19,160 bases of DNA. It comes from Deltaproteobacteria bacterium. Lineage in GTDB: Bacteria > Desulfobacterota > Desulfobacteria > Desulfobacterales > JAFDCJ01. How positions within the stretch are numbered: position 1 is the first letter of the stretch; each line of letters starts with the position of its first letter. The notes beneath the pieces were generated by a model. That model was not told the DNA's origin and searched no databases. It worked only from the letters and a program-made list of their open reading frames with translations. The stretch spans positions 1 to 19,160 of the forward strand of contig JAJRVC010000210.1 in the NCBI GenBank assembly GCA_024277475.1, written 5' to 3'. The position numbers and the translations under genes were made by a program. This document shows positions 7,278 to 13,788 of the stretch, piece after piece.

Positions 7278-10046
7278 ATGGCCCCTCAAAACACACTTAT
7301 TATCAATGGGAATGAATTTGCTTTTGATTCCGGAGAGAGCATTCTTGATGTCGCGCGACGCAATAGTGTCGATATCCCTACACTCTGTCATCTGAAAGGG
7401 GCAACCCCTACCGGCGCCTGCCGGGTTTGCGTTGTTGAAGTTGAACGTGCCCGCAGTCTGGTCGCTTCCTGTGCGGCCCCGGCTGCCAATAATATGGTGG
7501 TGCGCACTGAGTCTGCCAAAGTAATCGCTGCCCGGCGCATGGTCATCCAGTTGTTGCTTTCATCGGGTAATCACAACTGTGCGGTGAGCGGATCCGCCGG
7601 CCATAACTGGACTGAATTTCAGATGAAAGCACAGCAGACTGAAGATACCGCCGAATTGTGTCCGGTCTGGGGGGACTGCAAGCTGCAGGATCTGGCCTTT
7701 CGCTATCAGGTAAACGGTGAACGGTTTAATCCCACCGATACACCCTATCCCATGGAGACGGTCAACCCGTTTATTGTGCGCGATTTTTCGCGTTGTATCC
7801 AGTGCGGCCGATGCGTGCAGGCCTGCAACGAAGTTCAGGTCAACCAAGCCATCCATTACGGCTATCGCGGTGCAGTTACCAAGATCATCGCAGCCGGTGA
7901 CCGCCCCTACAAGGATTCTGATTGTGTTTTTTGCGGAGAATGCGTGCAGGCGTGCCCGGTGGGTGCTCTTGTCGAAAAAGATGCCCGCTACCAGGCACGG
8001 CCCTGGGAAACCAAAAAGGTGCGCACGACTTGCACTTATTGCGGCGTCGGCTGCCAACTTTACCTCCATGCAAAAGAGGGACGGGTAGTTAAGGTCAGCG
8101 GCGTTCAGGATGTTGCCCCCAATTACGGCAGCCTGTGTGTCAAGGGCAGATTCGGCTACGATTTTATCGGCTCCCCCGATCGCCTGACCGCACCATTGAT
8201 TAAAGAAAACGGTGAATTTAGAGAAGCCTCCTGGGAAGAGGCCCTTGATCTGGTCGCTCGCAAACTGGATGACATCAAAACCGAATTTGGTCCTGACAGC
8301 ACGGGCGTATTGACGTCTGCCAGAATCACCAACGAGGAAAATTACGTCGCTCAAAAATTTGCCCGGGCAGTGCTTAAAACCAACAACGTGGATCACTGCG
8401 CCCGGCTCTGACATTCTTCCACTGTGGCCGGTCTGGCCGCAGCTTTCGGCAGTGGTGCCATGACCAATACCATTGCATGTATTGAAAAAGCGGATGTCAT
8501 CTTGATCACCGGATCCAACACCACCGAAAACCATCCCGTTCTGTCCAGCTTTGTCAAACGGTCGGTAACCCAAAAAGGAACCAGGCTCATTGTCGTTGAC
8601 CCCAGACGCATCAAAATTACACGCTATGCGGATATGTGGTTGCGGCAGAATCTAGGTACGGATGTCGCATGGATCAACGGAATGATGAATGTCATAATTC
8701 AGGAAAACCTGTACGCCAAAGAGTATGTTGAAAGCCGGACCGTGGGTTTTGAAGAAGTCAAAAGGGTGGTCGAAAAATTTACCCCTGAATTTGTAGCGGA
8801 AATTACCGGGGTCCCCGCTGGGCAGCTCGTTGAAGCCGCCCGTCTTTATGCCGGCGCTGAACGCGGCAGCATCCTTTATTGCATGGGAATCACCCAGCAC
8901 ACGACCGGTACGGATAATGTAAAGTCTCTGGCCAACCTGGCCATGCTTTGCGGCAACCTTGGAATTGAAGGGGGAGGCGTCAACCCGCTGCGAGGGCAGA
9001 ACAACGTCCAGGGCGCCTGCGATTTCGGCGGCCTGCCGGACGTATACAGCGGATACCAGAAAGTAATTGACCCGGCTGCGCGTCAGAAAATGGAACAAGC
9101 CTGGGGGGTTGACGAACTGCCGGATAAACCCGGTCTGAAAGTAACCCAGATGATACCGGCGGCTCATGACGGCAAACTAAAGGCCCTCTATATCATCGGA
9201 GAAAATCCGCTGGTTTCCGATCCTGATTTGAATCATTGTGAAAAGAGCATCAACAATTTGGACTTTTTGGTCGTACAGGATATATTTTTAACGGAAACCG
9301 CCCGGATCGCTGATGTTGTCTTGCCATCGGCATGTTATGCTGAAAAAGAAGGAACATTCACCAATACGGAACGGCGGGTGCAGCGGGTGCGAAAAGCAGT
9401 GGAAGCGCCCGGTCAGGCATGGGACGATTGGAAAATTATCTGTGAAATCGCCACCCGGATGAACTATCCGATGATCTATGAGAACAGCCGCCAGATTATG
9501 GAAGAAATTTCGCAGGTGACACCGTCCTACGCCGGCATCAGCTACGACCGTATCGAGTATGAAGGCATTCACTGGCCGTGCCCGACGGCCGACCATCCCG
9601 GAACCCCCATCCTGCACCGGGAACAATTTTCCAGCGGCAAGGGCGTCTTTAACGGAATCGACTACATACCACCGGCCGAAAGTGCCGATGATGAATACCC
9701 GATGTACCTGACCACCGGACGTCTGCTTTACCAATACCACACCGGTACCATGACGATGAAAACCGGGGGGTTAAATGAGATCGCCCCGGAGTGCTTTGTA
9801 GAAATTTCTCCTCGTGATGCGGGCAGATATGACGTAAGGGACGGATCTATTGTGGATATCGCATCGCGCAGGGGAAATATTCAGGCACGGATCAAGGTTT
9901 CCAGAAAAGCGGTTTCAGGAACAGTATTTATACCATTTCATTACGCCGTGGCCGCGGCCAACCGTCTGACCAATGCCGCACTGGATCCGATTTCCGGCAT
10001 TCCCGAGTATAAGGTGTGTGCAGTGAAACTGTCGAGGGCAGCATGA
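7278..10046 (+). CDS. fdhA: Formate dehydrogenase catalytic subunit, selenocysteine-containing (UGA at codon 378)
   Basis: The protein oxidises formate to CO2 at a molybdenum or tungsten bis-pterin centre. The frame runs 922 residues if TGA 8409-8411 is read as selenocysteine; the same frame continues without a break. The N-terminal 2Fe-2S domain has C37, C48, C51 and C65. A His-type cluster region follows (H99, C101, C128, C134), with a longer than usual gap between C101 and C128. Two 4Fe-4S motifs are C173/176/179/183 and C216/219/222/226. The pterin-enzyme cluster has C252, C255, C259 and C287. The active site reads NVDHCARL-U-HSSTVAGLA, closely matching the Sec site of known formate dehydrogenases. 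The C-terminal pterin-binding domain ends near 922. AAGGAG at 7259-7264 precedes the ATG by 13 bases. No NuoE/NuoF-like partner genes flank it, so the electron acceptor (NAD, ferredoxin or an Hdr-type protein) is not fixed. Confidence 0.96.
8409..8442 (+). promoter_or_regulatory. Sec UGA codon plus SECIS hairpin in fdhA
   Basis: After the UGA (8409-8411), CTGTGGCC (8422-8429) pairs with GGCCGCAG (8435-8442) in an 8-bp stem with one G-U pair. The 5-base loop is GGTCT, the same loop sequence I know from the E. coli fdhF SECIS. The loop begins 18 bases after the UGA, within the 16-37 base range used for bacterial SECIS elements, and has G in its first two positions. A competing helix CCACTG/CAGTGG (8419-8424 with 8450-8455) is also possible. 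Confidence 0.88.
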
Positions 10047-10075
10047 TGGTTTGGAATTGGGAAGTGGGGTAAGCA

Positions 10076-10093
10076 TTCACGGGTTCAAAGGTT
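10076..10093. repeat. 18-bp dispersed repeat, copy 1
   Basis: TTCACGGGTTCAAAGGTT is present here and, without mismatch, at 13028-13045. Here it lies 29 bases past the fdhA stop. Confidence 0.85.
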
Positions 10094-10163
10094 ACGAAGT
10101 GGCAATACGGAACCCGGTCGTCGTCGGCAGAAGCGGCCGGTCAAATCGGAAAAGAAACTTTAA

Positions 10164-10193
10164 AAAGACCCGGCTGGCAGCAGCCGGGTCTTT
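10164..10193. terminator. Bidirectional rho-independent terminator between fdhA and the Hdr-like gene
   Basis: AAAGACCCGGCTG (10164-10176) and CAGCCGGGTCTTT (10181-10193) are perfect 13-bp complements with a GCAG loop. The A-rich left flank and T-rich right arm give a U-run in both directions. It lies between two convergent genes, so it can serve both. Confidence 0.9.
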
Positions 10194-10217
10194 AATGATT
10201 TCTTTGTCCTTAACCCT

Positions 10218-10251
10218 GAACGTTGAGCCCTGAACCTGTGAACAGTTACCT
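10218..10251. repeat. 34-bp GAAC-array repeat at the 3' end of the Hdr-like gene
   Basis: A series of GAAC words spaced 7-8 bases (GAACGTT, GAGCCCT, GAACCTGT, GAAC) ends directly at the stop codon of the minus-strand gene (10252-10254). The 34 bases match 13361-13394 with 2 mismatches. A related stretch, GGGTCTTTAATG followed by TTCTTTGTCCTTAACCC (10186-10216), also resembles 13191-13220. Confidence 0.85.
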
Positions 10252-11571
10252 TTATTCCTCTTCTTTTGAATACAACACATCCACATCCTTCAGATCATCT
10301 CCCAGATACTCGCGTTCATTTTCCCCCAGAATACCCATGGACAGGCAGATCAGCGTCCAGAGATGAACGTTATGCCAGCCACCTCCGAAATGCTCGCTGA
10401 GGTCATGTATCTGTGAGTGGCAGTTGTGACAAGGGGTGATACAATATGGAGCCCCGGTGGCCATTATTTGATCGGCTTTAAGCTTGCCAAAAGCTCTTCG
10501 AGCCTCGGGCATTCCATTTTGGAGGAAACCACCCCCGCCGCCGCAGCAGTAATTATTTGAGCGGTTGGGCGTCATATCAATAAAGTTTTCTTCTCCGACC
10601 ACGGCTCTGGTCACAAAGCGCAGGTCCTCAGCCATGGGTTCGCCGAAAGTCTTGCGAACCAGCTGGCACGGATCCTGGACGGTGAACTTGATTTTACGTT
10701 CCTTGTTCCAGTCGGAGTTGACCTTGAGTTTGCCTTCCCTGATCCAGCGGGCATAGAGTGTGATGATGCTTTCAATTTCAAAATTGTGAGGAATGTTGAA
10801 TTTTTGCAGTCCGACCCGGACTGCGAACATTTCGTGCCCTCATTCCGTATTGAGCCAGTACTTGCAGCCCAGATCATCGACGGCTTTAGCCTTTGTCCGC
10901 ACAATTTTTTCCCAGTTTTCAAGATCTGCCATGAAAAGGCAGTAGTTTTCAGCAGCCCATCCTTTAGTGCCGTAAGTCCAGTCACAATCGACCCTGTCAA
11001 GGATTTTCCACAGAGGCACCATTTCGTCCGGCTCGGTTACCGGCTCACGGGAGTTTTGATTCAAGAAATATTCTGCGCCTGCCTTGTTGATGGGTGCTTT
11101 GAGGTTTTCGAAGCCGGGCTGAATCTGTTGGATCTCTTCAAGCACATCCTCCACCACAAACCGAAAATCTTCCTCAGAAGCTCCCATGGCACTGCAGGTA
11201 TCGCTTTTGAGGGCCATATCACAGGAGCCTACAATGCCCTTGGGCCGTTTGTCCCTCGGCCTGTGTTTTCTCACATTGAACACCAGCTGTGGGATGTCTA
11301 TCTTCATCGGACAGACATAAATACACCGCATACACAAAGTACACATCCAGGCCCAATCAGAATTGAGAAGCTCATCATCCATGCCAAGGGCCGCCATGCG
11401 CAAATAGTTCCTTGGGTCCATGTCCTCCAGACCCGTTGCCGGGCATCCGGAAGAACAGGCACCGCAGGTCAAACAAAGGTTCAGGTTGCCGCCATCGGGC
11501 AGGATTTCCTTAACCTTGTCTATGAACATGCTTTTTTTATGGCCGCCGATCTTAATTGCATCTTCAGTCAT
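10252..11571 (-). CDS. DsrK/HdrD-like Fe-S oxidoreductase, putative selenoprotein (UGA at codon 244)
   Basis: This is a cytoplasmic or membrane-associated electron carrier of the HdrD/DsrK/GlpC group. It has 439 residues if TGA 10842-10840 is decoded as selenocysteine. The N-terminal ferredoxin-like part has two 4Fe-4S motifs: C33/36/39/43 (CLTCGACSSGCP) and C77/80/83/87 (CTLCMRCIYVCP). The UGA falls in LNTE-U-GHEMFAV, where relatives such as DsrK carry Cys in an E-C-G-H motif, a cluster ligand of the first CCG-type domain. The second CCG domain is intact: C302 (DPCQL), C342-C343-G (YCCGGGGG), C377 and C381/C384 (CHNC). The frame is unbroken on both sides of the UGA, and no ribosome binding site precedes the next ATG at 10830. 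The start at 11571 is preceded by GGAGG (11582-11586 region), favouring it over the upstream ATG at 11610. A true stop or sequencing error is the alternative reading. Confidence 0.88.
10806..10842 (-). promoter_or_regulatory. Sec UGA codon plus SECIS-like hairpin in the Hdr-like gene
   Basis: On the minus strand, UGA (10842-10840) is followed after 15 bases by GCAGTCC (10824-10818), the loop GGGTC (10817-10813) and GGACTGC (10812-10806). The 7-bp stem is perfect. The loop starts 22 bases after the UGA and begins with G, both as expected for bacterial SECIS elements. Confidence 0.75.
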
Positions 11572-11695
11572 GCTGTAAAAACCTCCGTTGATTTTTTTCC
11601 TAAACCGCATACCCCGCGATTCATTGCCGCAAATTTTTATTCATACAAATTATTCAGCAAATTGCAGGATGAAAAAAAATAATAAAGAGGGTTAT

Positions 11696-11842
11696 ATGCC
11701 AGAATTTTTACCGGATGTCAATGAATCTCATAGAAAAATGGTAGGATATTGGGCAATATTTTATTCTAACATCAAAAAACCGGGTCCTTTAGGCAATCGT
11801 GTGAAACTACATCATTTATTACAAAAATGTAATTTTTTCTGA
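11696..11842 (+). CDS. Possible small protein, 48 residues, doubtful
   Basis: A short frame starts at ATG 11696 after AGAGGG (11686-11691), a passable ribosome binding site with short spacing. It begins MPEFLPDVNESHRKMVGYW and ends LLQKCNFF. No family, signal peptide or clear membrane helix is recognised. It is in AT-rich intergenic DNA divergent from the Hdr-like gene. It may be a chance frame. Confidence 0.22.
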   Translation: MPEFLPDVNESHRKMVGYWAIFYSNIKKPGPLGNRVKLHHLLQKCNFF

Positions 11843-11915
11843 TTAAACCGGTCGCTTTGGCTGCCGGCAACCGGATTCGCATGAAACACCGCCTGGCCGG
11901 AACAGTGAATTGATT

Positions 11916-11953
11916 GAACGTCGAACATCGAACGTCCAACGTCGAACGTCGAA
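11916..11953. repeat. Tandem heptamer array (GAACGTC, 5 units)
   Basis: Five consecutive 7-base units are read: GAACGTC, GAACATC, GAACGTC, CAACGTC, GAACGTC, then a partial GAA. The register is exact. It lies about 75 bases past the 3' end of the quinone oxidoreductase gene and shares its unit with the array at 2854-2874. Confidence 0.9.
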
Positions 11954-11978
11954 TATTGATATGTAATAAAAACCAACA

Positions 11979-11993
11979 CTCCCTTCCAGGGAG
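11979..11993 (-). terminator. Candidate terminator after the quinone oxidoreductase gene
   Basis: CTCCCT and AGGGAG pair over a 3-base loop. On the minus strand the stem is followed by TGTTGGTTTTTATT, so a U-run is present after a short spacer. It is 35 bases beyond the stop. The stem is short (6 bp). Confidence 0.45.
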
Positions 11994-12027
11994 GAATCAG
12001 CGTCAGCCCCCGGGCTCCGGACATCTA

Positions 12028-13008
12028 CTAACCCGGAATTAAAATTGTGGATCCGGTGGTTTTGCGCGCTTCCAGGTCTCGATGGGCCCGGGCGGTCTCT
12101 GCCAGCGGATAGGTTTGTTTGATCTCAATTTTGACTGCTCCGCTTAACACGACTTCGAATAGATCCCGGGCATGATCGAGCAAATCTTCCCTTCCGGCAG
12201 TATAAGACATCAACGTCGGCCGGGTCAAAAACAACGACCCCTTGGCCGACAGAACGGACAGGTCCAGCGGAGGAACCGATCCGGAAGCCTGCCCGAAGGA
12301 GACCATCATGCCGAAAGGACGCAAACAATCCAGAGATTTCATGAAAGTTGCCTGGCCGACGGAATCGTAGACGACGTTCACACCCTTTCCGCCGGTTATT
12401 TGCCGTGTTTTGGCAGCAAAATCTTCCTCGTTATATAAAATGGGGTGATCGCAGCCGTTAGCACGGGCAATCTCGGCCTTTTGCGGTGATCCGGCAGTCC
12501 CGATTACAGTGGCTCCGAGGTGTTTTGCCCACTGGCAGACAATCGAACCGACGCCGCCGGCCGCGGCGTGAATCAAGATGACATCGCCCTTTTTGACCCC
12601 ATAGCAACCCTTTAAAAGATAGCGGGCCGTCATACCCTGGAGCATCATGGCCGCTCCCTGGCGGGTGGAGATGCTTTCGGGAAGCTTCACTAAACGGTGT
12701 GCCGGAATTCGCCGGAATTCGGCATAGGCACCGGGCGGAACAGCGGCGTAGGCTACGCGGTCGCCGACGGCGACTTCGGAGACCCCCTCTCCAATTCCTG
12801 CCACAATTCCAGCACCTTCCAGCCCCGGTACGGCCGGCAGGGAAGCCAACGGATACAATCCGGTGCGGTGATAGACGTCGATAAAATTAAGGCCCACGGC
12901 CTCATGATGTACCAGAGCTTCACCTGCCCCGGGTTTGCCGGGATTATCCTCCTCCCAGCGCAAAACTTCGGGTCCACCGGTTTCATATATCCTGATAGCC
13001 TTGGGCAT
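12028..13008 (-). CDS. qor: NADPH:quinone oxidoreductase (zeta-crystallin-like MDR family)
   Basis: This is a zinc-independent medium-chain dehydrogenase/reductase that reduces quinones or related enones with NADPH in the cytoplasm. At 326 residues it has the family's usual length. The N-terminal catalytic fold contains GLNFIDVYHRTGLYPLAS (about 39-56) and PGLEGAGIVAGIGEGV (about 60-75), both typical of Qor. The Rossmann fold has AAAGGVGSIVCQWAKHLGA (about 148-166) followed by GTAGSPQKAEIARANG. The cysteine and histidine ligands of zinc-type alcohol dehydrogenases are absent. The start at ATG 13008 follows a full AAGGAGG at 13020-13014. It appears to be a single-gene unit whose leader is occupied by a dispersed repeat. 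The real substrate cannot be told from sequence. Confidence 0.93.
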   Translation of the reverse strand: MPKAIRIYETGGPEVLRWEEDNPGKPGAGEALVHHEAVGLNFIDVYHRTGLYPLASLPAVPGLEGAGIVAGIGEGVSEVAVGDRVAYAAVPPGAYAEFRRIPAHRLVKLPESISTRQGAAMMLQGMTARYLLKGCYGVKKGDVILIHAAAGGVGSIVCQWAKHLGATVIGTAGSPQKAEIARANGCDHPILYNEEDFAAKTRQITGGKGVNVVYDSVGQATFMKSLDCLRPFGMMVSFGQASGSVPPLDLSVLSAKGSLFLTRPTLMSYTAGREDLLDHARDLFEVVLSGAVKIEIKQTYPLAETARAHRDLEARKTTGSTILIPG

Positions 13009-13027
13009 AGTATCCTCCTTTCAGGCG

Positions 13028-13162
13028 TTCACGGGTTCAAAGGTTCAGGGGTTCAAGGTTGCATTCTCGTCCCTATACTGGATTTGGGATGCGTATTTAC
13101 AAACAAGCGTCAGCTTCGTCAGGCCTAATCCAAAATTCGGAGCCAAATTGGTAATTATTTGG
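13028..13162 (+). repeat. Dispersed intergenic element of about 130 bp, copy A
   Basis: It opens with a period-8 GGTTCA array (13028-13060) and continues through CAGCTTCGTCAGGCCT (13111-13126) to GCCAAATTGG and AATTATTTGG (ending 13162). The whole stretch aligns with the reverse complement of 18341-18467, with scattered mismatches and small gaps. Here the array end lies 8 bases upstream of the qor ribosome binding site. Confidence 0.85.
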
Positions 13163-13190
13163 GGAAATGAGCATTTTTACCGAGGACTTC

Positions 13191-13394
13191 GGGTTTTTAA
13201 TGCCTTCTTTGTCTTTAACCCCCTGACCCAGACCTGACTATACGTTGCTCAATTATTTAGTTCATACTTGGGAACCTGACACGGACCGTAATATGATCTT
13301 ATAAGTCGCACTCTCCAAGGCGTAGGCTCATAGGCTACGAGCCGGAGGCCAGGGCGGGCTGAACGTTGAACCCTGAACCTGTGAACGGTTACCT
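13191..13394. repeat. Second block of repeats shared with 10186-10251
   Basis: GGGTTTTTAATG plus TTCTTTGTCTTTAACCC (13191-13221) resembles 10186-10216. The 34 bases at 13361-13394 match 10218-10251 with 2 mismatches. Between them lie about 140 bases with no counterpart at the first site, including a short GGCTC/GAGCC hairpin at about 13326-13344. The block ends on the stop codon of the gene remnant at 13389. Confidence 0.75.
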
Positions 13395-13535
13395 ATCCTT
13401 TTCGTCCGGATCGCCTATGTTGGCCTCTTCATCACGGTCGGTGATATCGGCGGCCAAAAGAAAATGCTCTGTGGCTTCGGGAGTTAGGCGATCGATATCC
13501 GGATAGACCGCCGGCAAATGAGTCGCGGAAAAAAT
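13389..13535 (-). pseudogene. 3' remnant of a lost gene, identity unknown
   Basis: The minus strand reads 48 codons to a TAA at 13391-13389 and is closed upstream by an in-frame TAA at 13538-13536. No ATG or GTG start is available in it. The translation looks like real protein: HLPAVYPDIDRLTPEATEH, then FLLAADITDRDEEANIGD and an acidic-basic tail PDEKDR. The third-position GC pattern is like that of neighbouring genes, and a GAAC array abuts the stop codon exactly as at the Hdr-like gene. I infer the C-terminal end of a gene whose 5' part was deleted or decayed. I cannot name the family. Confidence 0.4.
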
Positions 13536-13726
13536 TTATGAATGATACCCAAAGAGAAACATAATCTAACCTATTATAATGGTTTTTTCCTGATGGGCAA
13601 TATCAATTTGTGTCTATTCTGAAAAAAGACGGCCAAAACGGCAGCGATATCATTCAGCGGTTTCTATAATAATTGTCAGCTTCGTGAAGTTCCACACGCG
13701 GTTACAAAGTACAGAAGACAAAAGTA

Positions 13727-13762
13727 CAGAAGACAGATGACATATCTGCCCTCTGTCTTCTG
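13727..13762. repeat. Perfect 11-bp inverted repeat (CAGAAGACAGA) after htrA
   Basis: CAGAAGACAGA (13727-13737) is the exact reverse complement of TCTGTCTTCTG (13752-13762), with a 14-base loop. The word recurs: ACAGAAGACA also at 13711-13720 and CTCTGTCTTCTGACA at 13765-13779. So two direct copies face two inverted copies. It lies 27 bases past the htrA stop. There is no U-run, so it is not a standard terminator. Confidence 0.8.
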
Positions 13763-13788
13763 ATCTCTGTCTTCTGACATCTGCTACA

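Larger units (their letters stand above)
11572..12027. other. Intergenic region between the Hdr-like and quinone oxidoreductase genes
   Basis: The 456 bases should contain the promoter of the Hdr-like gene on the minus strand and the 3' untranslated end of the quinone oxidoreductase. I find one doubtful small frame (11696-11842), a five-unit heptamer array (11916-11953) and a small hairpin (11979-11993). The part at 11590-11830 is distinctly AT-rich. Nothing else is supported. Confidence 0.55.
13009..13788. other. Long intergenic region between qor and htrA
   Basis: These 780 bases contain no intact gene. They hold dispersed element copy A (13028-13162), the repeat block at 13191-13394, the gene remnant at 13389-13535 and the AGAAGACAGA inverted repeat at 13709-13780. 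The stretch 13540-13700 is AT-rich, with only short frames closed by stops on both strands. Taken together it looks like a site of past gene loss filled by repeats. Confidence 0.6.

Noticed and set aside
8424..10046. A separate molybdopterin oxidoreductase gene starting at GTG 8424
   Set aside because: It is in frame with the upstream fdhA part, and the UGA sits exactly at the known Sec site of formate dehydrogenases.
10252..10830. A separate gene starting at ATG 10830
   Set aside because: It lacks a ribosome binding site, begins in the middle of a conserved CCG-type domain and is in the same frame as the upstream part across a single UGA.
11916..11953. CRISPR array
   Set aside because: Units are contiguous 7-mers with no spacers, and no cas genes are present.
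13028..13060. tRNA T-arm (GGTTCAA motifs)
   Set aside because: The GGTTCA words recur with period 8, and no acceptor, D or anticodon stem surrounds them.
13568..13669. A second coding remnant on the plus strand reading KKDGQNGSDIIQRFL
   Set aside because: Only about 30 codons between stops and no recognisable family; chance is likely.
13727..13762. Rho-independent terminator of htrA
   Set aside because: The dyad is AT/GC mixed with a 14-base loop and no following U-run.
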